Of a stretch of 64,000 bases of DNA, positions 1 to 9,126 are shown piece by piece. Made by a program: the position numbers and the translations under genes. Source of the DNA: Cryobacterium arcticum (lineage in GTDB: Bacteria; Actinomycetota; Actinomycetes; Actinomycetales; Microbacteriaceae); contig NZ_CP016282.1 of assembly GCF_001679725.1 (NCBI RefSeq), positions 2,108,001 through 2,172,000 of the forward strand, given 5' to 3'. Positions within the stretch are counted from its first letter, which is position 1. Every line of letters begins with the position of its first letter. The notes under the pieces were generated by a model that did no database searches, had not been told where the DNA came from, and worked only from the letters and a program-made list of their open reading frames with translations.

Positions 1-340
1 CGGCGAACGGGTTGTTCTCCGCCGCCCACGCGGCGGATGAGGTGTCGGCAGGCGCTGGGTCTGCAGGAGCTGGGTCTTCAGGCGCCTGCGCGACGGGCGC
101 TGGGTCTGCAGGCGCTGAGTCTGCAGGCGCTGAGTCTGCAGGCGCTGGGTCTGCAGGCGCCTGCGCGCCGGCCGCTGAAGCGGCATCCGCGCCGTCAGAC
201 ATACCGGGCTGAGCCTCTCGGGCCGCCTGCGCGTCCCGGGCCGCCTGAGCCTCACGCAGTGCGCGCCTGCTGGTCGGCGGGCGGTCGCCCTGGGCGCCCG
301 ACAGATTGCTGTCGGGTGATTCCGGCGGACTAACTGCCAC
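1..340 (-). CDS. mltG: Endolytic transglycosylase MltG, N-terminal part (cut by window edge)
   Basis: Likely the N-terminus of MltG, the inner-membrane lytic transglycosylase that releases growing peptidoglycan strands. Translation from a GTG at 340 gives about 113 residues ending at the window edge. A charged RRALREAQAAR segment (about residues 25-35) is followed by an Ala/Pro/Asp-rich tract of five-residue repeats; no membrane or YceG catalytic domain is reached. The start lies 2 nt after the ruvX stop, so the genes are probably co-translated. The assignment rests on the usual actinobacterial order alaS-ruvX-mltG and on the disordered cytoplasmic N-terminus common in actinobacterial MltG, not on a catalytic motif. 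Confidence 0.6.
   Translation of the reverse strand, partial: MAVSPPESPDSNLSGAQGDRPPTSRRALREAQAARDAQAAREAQPGMSDGADAASAAGAQAPADPAPADSAPADSAPADPAPVAQAPEDPAPADPAPADTSSAAWAAENNPFA
49..168 (-). repeat. 15-bp tandem array in mltG N-terminus (8 units)
   Basis: Eight adjacent 15-bp units, plus-strand consensus CAGGCGCTGGGTCTG, run from 49 to 168 with a few substitutions. The period is five codons, so the minus strand reads an in-frame Ala-Pro-Ala-Asp-Pro/Ser repeat. It probably forms a disordered linker and may vary in copy number between strains. Confidence 0.85.
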
Positions 341-342
341 GA

Positions 343-819
343 TTACGGCCTTCCGGTGGTGTCGACAGGCGCGCCGGCTGGTTTGCCCGAGGCCCGTTCC
401 GTATCAAGAGCGTGCTGCAAAATGATAGTCGCGGCGACCTGATCGACGACTGGACGCTGGGTGCGGGTGCTGCGGCCGCTCGTGCGGAGCGCGGCCTGGG
501 CGGACACCGTGGACAGTCGCTCGTCGACGAGGCGCACGGGGACCGTCAGCGCCCCGGCCAGCGCAGCGGCAAAGGCGACGGCGTCCTCGGTGGAGGCGGT
601 GTGACGCCCGGACAGCCCCAGCGGCAGCCCCACGATGACTTCGACGGCGTCCAGCTCGGTCACGATCGCGGTGAGGCGAGCGAGGTCGTCCGGCGCTGCC
701 GTGCCGCGTTGCCGCGGCACGGTCTCGACGGGGGTGGCGAGCATGCCGTGGAAGTCGCTGCGGGCAACGCCGATCCGCACGGTTCCGACATCGACTCCCA
801 CCCGCACACCCGTTCGCAT
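343..819 (-). CDS. ruvX: RuvX/YqgF-type Holliday junction resolvase-like protein
   Basis: A 158-residue RNase H-fold protein of the YqgF/RuvX family, linked to 16S rRNA 5' end maturation and possibly to Holliday junction cleavage. The N-terminus carries the family motif GVDVGTVRIGVARSD (about residues 8-22), supplying the first acidic metal ligand, and the C-terminus has VDQVAATIILQ with the last catalytic Asp. Length is normal. The ATG lies 3 nt past the alaS stop and the stop is 2 nt before mltG, so alaS-ruvX-mltG reads as one operon. Confidence 0.93.
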   Translation of the reverse strand: MRTGVRVGVDVGTVRIGVARSDFHGMLATPVETVPRQRGTAAPDDLARLTAIVTELDAVEVIVGLPLGLSGRHTASTEDAVAFAAALAGALTVPVRLVDERLSTVSAQAALRTSGRSTRTQRPVVDQVAATIILQHALDTERASGKPAGAPVDTTGRP

Positions 820-822
820 GGC

Positions 823-3477
823 TTAGCGGGCCACCAGCGTGCGGAGCGTGCTGAGCGCCTCGGGGATCGCGGCCACGTTCGTTCCGCCGCCCTGCGCCAG
901 GTCGTCCTTGCCGCCGCCGCCACCACCGAGGATGCCGGCCAGCTGCTTGGCCAGCGCGCCGGCCTTCGCACCGGCGTCGCGGGCCGCGGCATTGGTTGCG
1001 ACGATCACGACGGGCTTGTCCGCCACGGTGGCGGCCAGGGCCACGACAGCCGGCGCGGAGCCGAGGCGTTCCCGGGTGCCGGTGACGAGCATCCGCACGT
1101 CATCGGCCGAGTGGAGCACGCCCAGATCCTCGGCCACCACGGTGAGGTCGCCGATCCGGGTCGCCGCTGCGACGAGAGCGGGCACCCGGTCGCTGAGCGC
1201 GCGGGCTTCGAAGCCGGCGATCTTCTTCTCGGCCGCCTTGAGGCTCTGCATCAGGTCCATGATCTTGGCCGGCAGCTGCTCGCGCGGGGTCTTGAGGTTG
1301 CTGGTGAGCTGCGACACGATGGCGCGCTCGGCGGCCAGATCGCGGAACGCCTCGAGCCCGACCAGGGACTCGACCCGGCGGTTGGTGGACCCGACGGACG
1401 CCTCGCTGACCAGGTTGATCATGCCGATCTCGGAGCTGGTGGACACGTGGGTGCCGGCGCAGAGCTCACGCGACCAGGGGCCGCCGATGTCGACGACACG
1501 CACCCGGTCGCCGTACTTCTCGCCGAACAGTGCCATCGCCCCGAGAGCCTTGGCCTCGGCCAGCGGCAGCTCGCGGGTGGTGACCTGCAGGTTGTCGCGG
1601 ATGGCGTTGTTGGAGATCTCCTCGATCTCACTGCGGGTGGCCGGGGACAGCGCCTGGTTCCAGGAGAAGTCGAGGCGGAAGAAGCCGGCCTTGTTGTACG
1701 AACCGGACTGGTGCGCGTTCGGGCCGAGCACCTGGCGCAGGGCCGCGTGCAGGATGTGCGTGCCCGAGTGCGCCTGCCGGGCGCCGCGGCGCCAATCGGG
1801 GTCGACGACGCTCGTGGCGGAGTCGCCCACGCCGACCTCGCCGCTGGTGACCTGCACCTTGTGGCTGATCAGTCCCTTGACGGGCTTCTGCACGTCGAGC
1901 ACCTCGAGCTCGTAGCCCGGGCCCACGATGAGGCCGGCGTCGGCCTCCTGGCCACCAGACTCGGCGTACAGCGCTGTCTCGGCGAGGATGACCTCGGCGA
2001 TGTCACCGGCGACAGCCCGGTTGACGGAGGCGCCGTCGACGATCAGGCCCAGGATGCTGGACTCGGTCTGCAGCATGTCGTACCCGGTGAACACGGTCTC
2101 GCCGTGAGCACGGAAGGCGCTGTAGACCGAGAGGTCCGCCAGGTGGGTCTTCTTCGCCTTGGCGTCGGCCTTGGCCATGGCGCGCTGCTTGGCCATGAGG
2201 GTGTCGAACGCTTCGCGGTTGACGCTGAGGCCGGCCTCTTCGGCCATCTCGAGGGTGATCTCGATGGGGAAACCGTAGGTGTCGTGCAGCAGGAACGCGG
2301 TGTCTCCGGGCAGCTCCGCCTTCTGTGCGCTCTTGGTCTTCGCCACGGCGAGGTCGAGCACGCTCGATCCGCTGGCGAGGGTGCGCAGGAAGGTCTCTTC
2401 CTCGGCGTACGCGGCCTGGCTGATCCGGTCGAAGTCGGTGGCGACCTCGGGGTAGGCGGCGCTCATGGCGTCGCGGGAGGCGGGGAACAGCTCCGTGAAC
2501 GACGCGGTGTCGACGCCGAGCAGTCGCATCGCGCGCACGCTCCGGCGCATCAGGCGGCGCAGGATGTAGCCGCGGCCCTCGTTGGACGGCATCACGCCGT
2601 CGCTCATGAGCATGAGGGAGGACCGCACGTGGTCGGCGACGATGCGCATCCGCACGTCGTCGTCGTGCACGGCGCCGTATCGGCGGCCGGAGAGCGCCGC
2701 GGCACGGTCGAGGACCGGGCGCACCTGGTCGATCTCGTACATGTTCTCGACGCCCTGCTTGAGGAACGCGACGCGCTCCAGGCCCATACCGGTGTCGATG
2801 TTCTTCTTGGGCAGGTCACCGAGGATCTGGAAGTCGTTCTTCCCGGTGCCCTCGCCGCGGAGGTACTGCATGAAGACCAGGTTCCAGATCTCCACGTAGC
2901 GGTCGTCGTCGGTGGCCGGACCACCGTCGATACCGTAGGCGGGACCGCGGTCGAAGAAGATCTCGCTGCAGGGTCCGGCCGGGCCGGGCTGGCCGGTTGA
3001 CCAGTAGTTCGTGTCCATGCCCAGGCGCTGGATGCGGTGCTCGGGCAGTCCGAGCGCGCGCCAGTAGCCGAAGGCCTCGTCGTCGTTCTCGTAGACCGTG
3101 ACCCAGAGGTCCTTCTCGGCGAACCCGTAGCCGCCGTCGGCCTCGCTGGAGGTGAGCAGCTCCCAGGCGTAGCTGATCGCCTGTTCCTTGAAGTAGTCGC
3201 CGAAGGAGAAGTTGCCGTTCATCTGGAAGAAGGTGCCGTGCCGCGGCGTCTTGCCGACTTCCTCGATGTCGTTGGTGCGGATGCACTTCTGCACGCTCGT
3301 GGCGCGCGGGTACGGTGCGGGTACCAGACCGGTGAGGTACGGCACGAACGGCACCATGCCGGCGACGGTGAAGAGGAGGGTGGGGTCATCGCTCACGAGC
3401 GACGCCGACGGGACAACGGTGTGTCCACGGTCGGCGAAGAAGTCGAGCCAGCGCCCGCGGATGTCGGCAGTCTGCAT
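823..3477 (-). CDS. alaS: Alanyl-tRNA synthetase
   Basis: Charges tRNA-Ala with alanine in the cytoplasm. The 884-residue protein has the expected order: class II catalytic core with FFQMNGNFSFGDYF in the first 110 residues, the editing domain with HSGTHILH (H569, H573) and CAGTH near residue 673 as the zinc/editing site, and a C-Ala domain with a Gly-rich ILGGGGGGKDDLAQGGG segment. The frame stays open about 76 codons upstream, but the ATG at 3477 (protein begins MQTADIRGRW) matches the family start; upstream residues are Ser/Pro/Arg-rich and unlike AlaRS. It is followed after 3 nt by ruvX. Confidence 0.97.
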   Translation of the reverse strand: MQTADIRGRWLDFFADRGHTVVPSASLVSDDPTLLFTVAGMVPFVPYLTGLVPAPYPRATSVQKCIRTNDIEEVGKTPRHGTFFQMNGNFSFGDYFKEQAISYAWELLTSSEADGGYGFAEKDLWVTVYENDDEAFGYWRALGLPEHRIQRLGMDTNYWSTGQPGPAGPCSEIFFDRGPAYGIDGGPATDDDRYVEIWNLVFMQYLRGEGTGKNDFQILGDLPKKNIDTGMGLERVAFLKQGVENMYEIDQVRPVLDRAAALSGRRYGAVHDDDVRMRIVADHVRSSLMLMSDGVMPSNEGRGYILRRLMRRSVRAMRLLGVDTASFTELFPASRDAMSAAYPEVATDFDRISQAAYAEEETFLRTLASGSSVLDLAVAKTKSAQKAELPGDTAFLLHDTYGFPIEITLEMAEEAGLSVNREAFDTLMAKQRAMAKADAKAKKTHLADLSVYSAFRAHGETVFTGYDMLQTESSILGLIVDGASVNRAVAGDIAEVILAETALYAESGGQEADAGLIVGPGYELEVLDVQKPVKGLISHKVQVTSGEVGVGDSATSVVDPDWRRGARQAHSGTHILHAALRQVLGPNAHQSGSYNKAGFFRLDFSWNQALSPATRSEIEEISNNAIRDNLQVTTRELPLAEAKALGAMALFGEKYGDRVRVVDIGGPWSRELCAGTHVSTSSEIGMINLVSEASVGSTNRRVESLVGLEAFRDLAAERAIVSQLTSNLKTPREQLPAKIMDLMQSLKAAEKKIAGFEARALSDRVPALVAAATRIGDLTVVAEDLGVLHSADDVRMLVTGTRERLGSAPAVVALAATVADKPVVIVATNAAARDAGAKAGALAKQLAGILGGGGGGKDDLAQGGGTNVAAIPEALSTLRTLVAR

Positions 3478-3598
3478 GGGGTCCGTACTGTTGCTGGGGA
3501 TCGGACGAGGTCCGATCGGGGATGCGGTGGGAGGGAATGAGTGGGGGGAGGCGACGCGATCAAACGTGACGCCGCCGGAGCGAGCGGTGGAACGAGGC

Positions 3599-3820
3599 TC
3601 AGGGCTTGGAGAGCTCTTCGATGGTGTCTTCAGCGTCGCCGAGGGCGGCGTGGAGCTCGGCTTCGCGCTTGCGGTAGCCCTCCGAGATTGCCTCGCCGAA
3701 CTCACGGGTCTTCGCGTCCAGATCGGTGAAGAAACGCTTGCCCTGCTGGGTCTTGTTGACCTCGTGGGCGACGACGAAGCCGACGCCGACTCCGACGACC
3801 AACCAGATGAAGTTCTTCAT
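3599..3820 (-). CDS. Small single-pass membrane protein
   Basis: A 73-residue protein with one N-terminal membrane helix (about residues 3-19, MKNFIWLVVGVGVGFVVAH) followed by a charged helical tail rich in Lys, Arg and Glu. I do not recognise a named domain. It sits between the DUF948 protein and alaS on the same strand, and small anchored proteins are common here in Microbacteriaceae, so it is probably real. The tail should face the cytoplasm. Function unknown; a partner role with the DUF948 protein is only a guess from adjacency. Confidence 0.75.
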   Translation of the reverse strand: MKNFIWLVVGVGVGFVVAHEVNKTQQGKRFFTDLDAKTREFGEAISEGYRKREAELHAALGDAEDTIEELSKP

Positions 3821-3925
3821 GGCATGTGCTCCCTGAATTCGGTGAAGCTGGTGTGTGTTGAGAAACTGTGTGCGCGGGGAAACCGGTGCGCGAGAAGCGG
3901 ACAGTCTGGTTCCCAGCGTAGTGGA

Positions 3926-4291
3926 CTACTTCCGGGTGCGCCTGGGACGGGCTGCGCGGAAGGCCGCGGTCACACCCGCCGAGAAACCGGCGATCTTGAT
4001 GAGCGGACCACCCACGGTGGCGGCCACGAGGGCGATGAGGGCGGAGACATTGCCCGTCACCTCGGCCACGTTGGTGGTGATGGTGTCGATCGTGGCCAAC
4101 TGGTGGTTGGTCTGCGCGATCGTGCTCGTGGTCTCCTCGAGCAGCGGAGTGACGTTCTGGCTGAGATCTCGGATGGCGTGGGTGGTCTCGTCGAACACCC
4201 GGCCCAGCTTGATCAGCGGGATGGCGAGGAACGCCACCAGGACGGCGAACACGCCGGCGGCAATCAGCCCGGCAATATCTCCACCAGTCAT
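3926..4291 (-). CDS. DUF948 family membrane protein
   Basis: A 121-residue protein with an N-terminal membrane helix (about residues 6-26), then an amphipathic Thr/Asn/Gln-rich helix of the DUF948 type, a second hydrophobic stretch near residue 85-105 and a basic RPRRTRK tail. DUF948 proteins are small envelope-associated coiled-coil proteins of unknown role. A GGAAG motif 6 nt upstream supports the ATG at 4291. The gene begins only about 29 nt downstream of the rpsD terminator, leaving little room for a separate promoter; it may depend on read-through. Confidence 0.85.
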   Translation of the reverse strand: MTGGDIAGLIAAGVFAVLVAFLAIPLIKLGRVFDETTHAIRDLSQNVTPLLEETTSTIAQTNHQLATIDTITTNVAEVTGNVSALIALVAATVGGPLIKIAGFSAGVTAAFRAARPRRTRK

Positions 4292-4319
4292 TCGACACTT
4301 CCATTCGGGTCTCGGGTAC

Positions 4320-4353
4320 GAGAAAAGGGCGGATCACCTAGGTGATCCGCCCT
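4320..4353 (-). terminator. rpsD terminator with 28-bp perfect palindrome
   Basis: A perfect inverted repeat spans 4326-4353 (arms AGGGCGGATCACCT and its complement, no spacer beyond the folded centre). On the minus strand it is followed at once by TTTTCT, the pattern of an intrinsic terminator, 44 nt after the rpsD stop. Confidence 0.85.
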
Positions 4354-4397
4354 CCAGCGTAGTTCAGTTCCGCACGCGAGAGTCGCGCGGGAGATGA

Positions 4398-5027
4398 CTA
4401 GCGTGCTGCGTAGTACTCCACGACGAGCTGGACTTCACAGGTCACGGGGATCTCGATGCGCTTCGGGGCGCGCACGAGGCGGGCCTGCAGCTTGTCGAGT
4501 TCGACCTCGAGGTACGGCGGGAGCTTGGGCAGCAGGTCGACGTGACCGCCGGCCGCGGCAACCTGGAAGGGCTCGGTGCCCTCGCTGCGCGCCTTGACGT
4601 GGATGAGCTGACCCGGCTTCACGCGGAAGGAGGGGCGGTCGACCAGCTGGCCGTCGACCAGGATGTGACGGTGCACAACCATCTGACGGGCCTGGGCGGT
4701 GGTGCGGGCGATGGCCGAACGCACGAGGAGGGCGTCGAGACGGGTCTCGAGGATCTCGACCAGGTTCTCACCGGTCAGGCCCTGGCGGCGACGCGCTTCT
4801 TCGAAGGCGATCTTGAGCTGGGCTTCGCGGATGCCGTACTGGGCGCGTAAGCGCTGCTTTTCGCGGAGGCGCACGGCGTAGTCCGAGTCGGTCTTGCGCT
4901 TGGTGCGGCCGTGCTCGCCCGGAGCGTAGGGACGCTTCTCGAGGTACTTGGCGGCCTTCGGGGTCAGGGCGATGCCCAGGGCCCGCGAGAGGCGGGTCTT
5001 ACTGCGGGTACGTGACTTGGTAGACAC
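4398..5027 (-). CDS. rpsD: 30S ribosomal protein S4
   Basis: Primary 16S rRNA-binding protein that nucleates assembly of the small-subunit body. 209 residues. The N-terminal domain includes LEKRPYAPGEHGR, and the S4 RNA-binding domain (about residues 95-155) contains ARQMVVHRHILVDGQLVDRP. The four N-terminal zinc cysteines of classical S4 are absent (zinc-independent form, usual in many actinobacteria). An in-frame ATG upstream would add 46 residues unlike S4; the GTG at 5027 is preferred because AGGAC lies just upstream and the product starts STKSRTRSKTR like its homologues. Monocistronic position; ends at a strong terminator. Confidence 0.96.
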   Translation of the reverse strand: MSTKSRTRSKTRLSRALGIALTPKAAKYLEKRPYAPGEHGRTKRKTDSDYAVRLREKQRLRAQYGIREAQLKIAFEEARRRQGLTGENLVEILETRLDALLVRSAIARTTAQARQMVVHRHILVDGQLVDRPSFRVKPGQLIHVKARSEGTEPFQVAAAGGHVDLLPKLPPYLEVELDKLQARLVRAPKRIEIPVTCEVQLVVEYYAAR

Positions 5028-5264
5028 AGTGTCCTTTCGGATGGAACTGAAAAATGGATACCAGGGCGTGGGGCCGGCCGGTGAGGGCAGGCGCAACACG
5101 TCATGGGAGATCAGAGGGGTGGGTGCCACGGGCCGCCCGGCTACAGGGCGAATCCACTCCAACACACGTTTCGCGACGCAGCCGCATGACGAAACCAGTT
5201 GTAGGCGAGGTCAAGGCTAGCACAGCGGGGCTCCGATTCAGCGCTGATTCAGGGGCCGGTGCCG

Positions 5265-6602
5265 CTACTCGCCGTGGATGATCCGGCGCAGTTTGGCCAG
5301 CCGGGCCGACACATCCCGCTCGTTGCCGTGTTCGGTGGGCTGGTAGTACTGCGTACGCCGTAATTCGGTGGGCAGGTAGTCCTGCGCGAGCACGCCGAGC
5401 GCGTCGTCGTGCGGGTACCTGTAGCCCTTGCCGTGGCCGAGCCGTTTGGCGCCCGGGTAGTGGGCGTCCCGCAGGTGCTTGGGCACCCGGCCGGTGTTGC
5501 CGGCCCGCACGTCGGCGATGGCCGCGTCGAGGGCCGTGTAGGCGGCATTGGACTTGGGGGCGCAGGCCAGGTGCACCACGGCCTGGGCCAGCGGGATGCG
5601 TCCCTCGGGCATGCCGATGTACTGCACGGCGTCGGCGGCCGCGATCGCGATCACGAGCGACTGCGGGTCGGCCATGCCGATGTCCTCCGAGGCGAGCACG
5701 ATGATGCGCCGGCAGATGAACCTCGGGTCCTCGCCGGCCTCGATCATGCGGGCGAGGTAGTGCAGGGAGGCGTCGACGTCCGATCCGCGCACGGACTTGA
5801 TGAAGGCGCTGATCACGTCGTAGTGCTCGTCGCCGTTCCGGTCGTAGCGCAGCAGAGCCCGGTCCACCGCGAGGGAGACGATCTCGGTGGTGATGACGGG
5901 CTTGTCGCCGTCTACCGTCTCGGTCGTCGCGGCCGAGACCGAGGCCGCCTCCAGGGCGGTCAGTGCCCGCCGGGCGTCGCCGGAGGCCAGGCGGATGATC
6001 GCGCCGCGGGCCTCCGGGTCGAGCACGAACCTGTCGGCGAGTCCCCGGGGGTCGGTGACGGCACGGTCCACCACGATGCCGAGGTCGTCGTCGCTCAGGG
6101 TCTCCAGCGTCAGCAGGAGGGACCGCGACAGCAACGGTGAGATCACCGAGAACGACGGGTTCTCGGTGGTCGCCGCGACGAGGATGATGATGCCGTTCTC
6201 CACGCCGGGCAGAAGGGCGTCCTGCTGGGCCTTGCTGAAGCGGTGGATCTCATCCAGGAACAGCACCGTGGACAGGCCGTACAGGTCCCGGCTGGTGCGG
6301 GCATCCTCCATCACCTGGCGCACATCGCGCACACCCGCTGACACAGCGGACAGCTCGACGAACCGGCGGCCTGAGCTGTGTGCGATGGTCTGGGCCAGCG
6401 TGGTCTTGCCGGTTCCCGGTGGGCCCCAGAGGATGACCGACACCGACCCCTGCTCCCCCGTCTTGTCGTTGGCGAGGCTCACCAGGGGCGACCCCGGGGT
6501 GAGCAGGTGGCGTTGCCCCGCGACCTCGGCCAGGCTCTTCGGGCGCATCCGAACGGCAAGCGGCGTCGCGCCCGTGCGCAGGCCAGGTTGAACGGAAGAC
6601 AT
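5265..6602 (-). CDS. rarA: Replication-associated recombination protein A (AAA+ ATPase)
   Basis: RarA/MgsA, a clamp-loader-like AAA+ ATPase acting at stalled replication forks. 445 residues with Walker [10 protein letters not shown] (about residues 60-68), Walker [10 protein letters not shown], sensor 1 AATTENPSF and the C-terminal tetramerisation region including [16 protein letters not shown]. Length is normal. It starts with ATG at 6602 and diverges from the cyclophilin gene across a 183-nt intergenic region. Confidence 0.95.
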   Translation of the reverse strand: MSSVQPGLRTGATPLAVRMRPKSLAEVAGQRHLLTPGSPLVSLANDKTGEQGSVSVILWGPPGTGKTTLAQTIAHSSGRRFVELSAVSAGVRDVRQVMEDARTSRDLYGLSTVLFLDEIHRFSKAQQDALLPGVENGIIILVAATTENPSFSVISPLLSRSLLLTLETLSDDDLGIVVDRAVTDPRGLADRFVLDPEARGAIIRLASGDARRALTALEAASVSAATTETVDGDKPVITTEIVSLAVDRALLRYDRNGDEHYDVISAFIKSVRGSDVDASLHYLARMIEAGEDPRFICRRIIVLASEDIGMADPQSLVIAIAAADAVQYIGMPEGRIPLAQAVVHLACAPKSNAAYTALDAAIADVRAGNTGRVPKHLRDAHYPGAKRLGHGKGYRYPHDDALGVLAQDYLPTELRRTQYYQPTEHGNERDVSARLAKLRRIIHGE

Positions 6603-6687
6603 GGTCCCAGCGTAGTTTGTGCCGCCGACACCGGATGGCGCCCACGGCCCCGCTGCACGCTCCGTAAGCGTGCGCTGAGCGGCTCAA

Positions 6688-6717
6688 TTGTTCCCGCCGC
6701 CACGGGATGCGTAGAGT
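6688..6717 (+). promoter_or_regulatory. Putative promoter of the cyclophilin gene
   Basis: TTGTTC at 6688-6693 and TAGAGT at 6712-6717 are separated by 18 nt and lie about 70 nt before the GTG start at 6786. The -10 has the TAnnnT form of actinobacterial housekeeping promoters. Seen by eye only. Confidence 0.4.
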
Positions 6718-6785
6718 TCACAGTGACCCGGGCCCCGTCGCCCGCACGCTTTGATTCCGCCGCAGGCGGCACCTGGAGGATTCCC

Positions 6786-7586
6786 GTGGCACCGAGCAGT
6801 AAACAGGATCGCGAAGCCCGCGAAGCACGTGGCCGCGTTCGCGCGTATCAGGCCAGGCAGACCGTGCACACGCTGCAGGGCAAGCGCCGGGTGCGCGACA
6901 ACGTCCTGGCCGGAAGCATCCTGGTCGTCGTGCTGGCCGTGCTCGTGGGCGCCCAGCTGTTCTACTTCGGCGGAGGGCCAGGCACTCCGGAGCCCTCGGC
7001 CTCGTCCACGGCAGAGCCCACCCCCACCGCCTCGGCGACTCCGGGCGCCAACTCCGGCGACGTCCCCTCCAGCGACCTGGCCGAGGGACGCACCTGGACC
7101 GGCACCCTCACGCTCAACGGCATCCCCCTCGGGGTCGAGCTGGACGGTGCGCTGGCCCCGCAGGCGGTGTCCTCCACCATCAGCCTGGCGAACTCCGGCT
7201 TCTATGACGGGCTCAGCTGCCACCGGCTCACCACGGGTGACGGCTTCTCCGTGCTGCAGTGCGGCGACCCGAACGGCGACGGCACGGGCGGCCCCGGCTA
7301 CACCTACGGTCCCGTCGAGAACGCTCCCGCCGACAACGTCTACCCGGCCGGCACTATTGCGATGGCCAGGTCCACTGACGGCTACAGCATGGGCAGCCAG
7401 TTCTTCATCGTCTACGGCGACACGACGATTCCGGCCAATGAAGCCGGCGGCTACTCGGTCATCGGCACGGTCACCAGTGGCCTCGACCAGGTCGTCAGCC
7501 AGATCGCCGGCGCCGGCGTGGCCGACGGGTCGACCGATGGTGCTCCAGTGGTGCCCACCACGATCACCTCGTTCACGGTGCAGTAA
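6786..7586 (+). CDS. Membrane-anchored cyclophilin-type peptidyl-prolyl isomerase
   Basis: Predicted to catalyse cis-trans isomerisation of Xaa-Pro bonds in exported proteins. 266 residues: a basic cytoplasmic N-terminus (about 40 residues), one membrane helix (about 43-62, AGSILVVVLAVLVGAQLFYF), a Ser/Thr/Pro-rich linker, then a cyclophilin domain. Recognisable blocks are GFYDGLSCHRL, YPAGTIAMARS, GSQFFIVYGDT and YSVIGTVTSGLD. The GTG start is backed by GGAGG about 6 nt upstream. The active-site Arg is visible in HRL. It lies next to the stringent-response gene region, as in other actinobacteria. Confidence 0.92.
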   Translation: MAPSSKQDREAREARGRVRAYQARQTVHTLQGKRRVRDNVLAGSILVVVLAVLVGAQLFYFGGGPGTPEPSASSTAEPTPTASATPGANSGDVPSSDLAEGRTWTGTLTLNGIPLGVELDGALAPQAVSSTISLANSGFYDGLSCHRLTTGDGFSVLQCGDPNGDGTGGPGYTYGPVENAPADNVYPAGTIAMARSTDGYSMGSQFFIVYGDTTIPANEAGGYSVIGTVTSGLDQVVSQIAGAGVADGSTDGAPVVPTTITSFTVQ

Positions 7587-7797
7587 CAACCTTCGCGGTG
7601 CACTGATAATCGGTGTAGTACGCACCTTCCGTCATAACAGTTCGGTCGATTCCGCTGAACCACGGGCAGCCTTGCAATAGGCTTGTGCCCGTATTGGCTT
7701 CAGCCCGTACTGGCTCGTTCAGGGATTCTTCCGCTGCAGTACTCCACTGGGGTACGTCATTGCACGGCGAATCAACCAAATCATTAAGGTGAGGCTC

Positions 7798-9030
7798 TTG
7801 ACTACGACAGATCAGCAACCATGGGGTCGCGTAGACGAAACCGGCACGGTTTACGTGCGCGAAGCCGACGGCGAGCGTGCCGTCGGGCAGTACCCCGACG
7901 CGACGCCGGAAGAGGCGCTCGCCTACTTCGAGCGCAAGTATGTGGAGTTGAACGGGCAGGTCACCCTGCTCGAACAGCGTGCGAAGGGCGGCGCCCCCGC
8001 CGCGGACATCGCCAAGTCGGTGGCGAACCTGTCGAAGTCGGTCGCCACGGCCAACGCCGTCGGCAACCTCGCGGCCCTCGCCGAGCGCCTCGGCGCCCTC
8101 GGCGGAACCGTCAGTGAGCTCACCGAACAGCAGGGCGTGGAGGCCAAGGCCGCCGGTGCCGCAGCGCTGGCCGAGCGGGCCGCCATCGTCGAGGAGGCCG
8201 AACGCCTCGCCGCCGAGGACCCCGCCAAGACCCAGTGGAAGCAGACCAGCGCCGCCCTCGACGCTCTCTTCGCCAAGTGGCAGGCACACCAGCACGATGC
8301 TCCGCGGATCCCCAAGGGCGAGGCCAATGAGCTGTGGAAGCGGTTCCGTGCCGCGCGCACGACCATCGAGCAGAACCGCAAGGCTTTCTTCGCCGAGCTG
8401 GACAGTGCCCACAAGGACGTCCGCAACCGCAAGCAGCAGCTCATCGAGAAGGCTGAGGCCCTTGCTCCTCAGGGCGCAGACGGCATTCCCGCCTACCGCA
8501 ACCTGCTCGAGGACTGGAAGGCCGCCGGTCGCTCCGGCAAGAAGCAGGACGACGCCATGTGGGCGAAGTTCAAGGCAGCCGGAGACGTGCTCTACTCCGT
8601 GAAGAGCGAGATCGACGCCGCCGACAACGAGGAGTTCTCCGCGAACCTGGTCGTCAAGCTCGAACTGCTCACCGAGGCGGAGACCCTCCTCACCGAGACG
8701 GACCGGGTCAAGGCCCGCGAGCTGCTCAGCTCCATCCAGCGTCGTTGGGACGCAGCCGGCAAGGTCCCCCGCGACCAGGTCAAGCCCGTCGAAGAGCGCA
8801 TGCGCAAGGTCGAAGCCGCCGTGCGCAAGCTCGACGACGACCACTGGAAGCGCAACAACCCCGAGACCAAGGCCCGCGCCGAGGGCCTGGCCGGTCAGCT
8901 GCACGACGCGATCGCCAAGCTCGAGGCCGAACTGGCCGCCGCACAGGAGACCAAGGACGCCCGCAAGATCAAGGACGCCACCGAGGCGCTCGAGACCCGC
9001 AAGGCGTGGCTGAAGGCCATCGGCCAGTAG
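7798..9030 (+). CDS. DUF349 domain protein
   Basis: A highly charged, almost entirely helical protein of 410 residues with repeated DUF349 units, seen as W-x-x-AG-x-x-x-(K/R)-x-x-D-x-x-W-x-x-F patterns, for example EDWKAAGRSGKKQDDAMWAKF and RRWDAAGKVPRDQ. DUF349 proteins are of unknown biochemical role. The TTG at 7798 is chosen because AAGGTGAGG sits directly upstream; a GTG at 7789 would add three residues but has no ribosome-binding site. A strong stem-loop follows the stop. Confidence 0.88.
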   Translation: MTTTDQQPWGRVDETGTVYVREADGERAVGQYPDATPEEALAYFERKYVELNGQVTLLEQRAKGGAPAADIAKSVANLSKSVATANAVGNLAALAERLGALGGTVSELTEQQGVEAKAAGAAALAERAAIVEEAERLAAEDPAKTQWKQTSAALDALFAKWQAHQHDAPRIPKGEANELWKRFRAARTTIEQNRKAFFAELDSAHKDVRNRKQQLIEKAEALAPQGADGIPAYRNLLEDWKAAGRSGKKQDDAMWAKFKAAGDVLYSVKSEIDAADNEEFSANLVVKLELLTEAETLLTETDRVKARELLSSIQRRWDAAGKVPRDQVKPVEERMRKVEAAVRKLDDDHWKRNNPETKARAEGLAGQLHDAIAKLEAELAAAQETKDARKIKDATEALETRKAWLKAIGQ

Positions 9031-9052
9031 CCGACACCTCTGCACATCGGTC

Positions 9053-9097
9053 ACGGGGCCGGGGATCTGTCCACAGATTCCCGGTCCCGTTTCCTGT
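9053..9097 (+). terminator. Strong intrinsic terminator after the DUF349 gene
   Basis: Arms at 9053-9070 and 9073-9090 form an 18-bp stem (two G-U pairs, tight loop) 22 nt after the stop, followed by TTCCTGTTG. The moderate U-tract is offset by a very stable stem. Confidence 0.8.
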
Positions 9098-9126
9098 TGC
9101 AGCCCCGGAACCGGCAGCCTGAGGAG

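Noticed and set aside
412-3000. Very long open frame antisense to alaS (and similar ones opposite rel, acnA, dxs and fadB)
   Set aside because: High-GC codon use keeps the antisense frame open; the translations have no domain and the sense strand encodes an intact known enzyme.
7663-7692. Terminator after the cyclophilin gene
   Set aside because: A bulged stem (ACGGGC/GCCCGT with inner AGCCT/AGGCT) is present but has no T-run and is of low stability; not confident enough to list.
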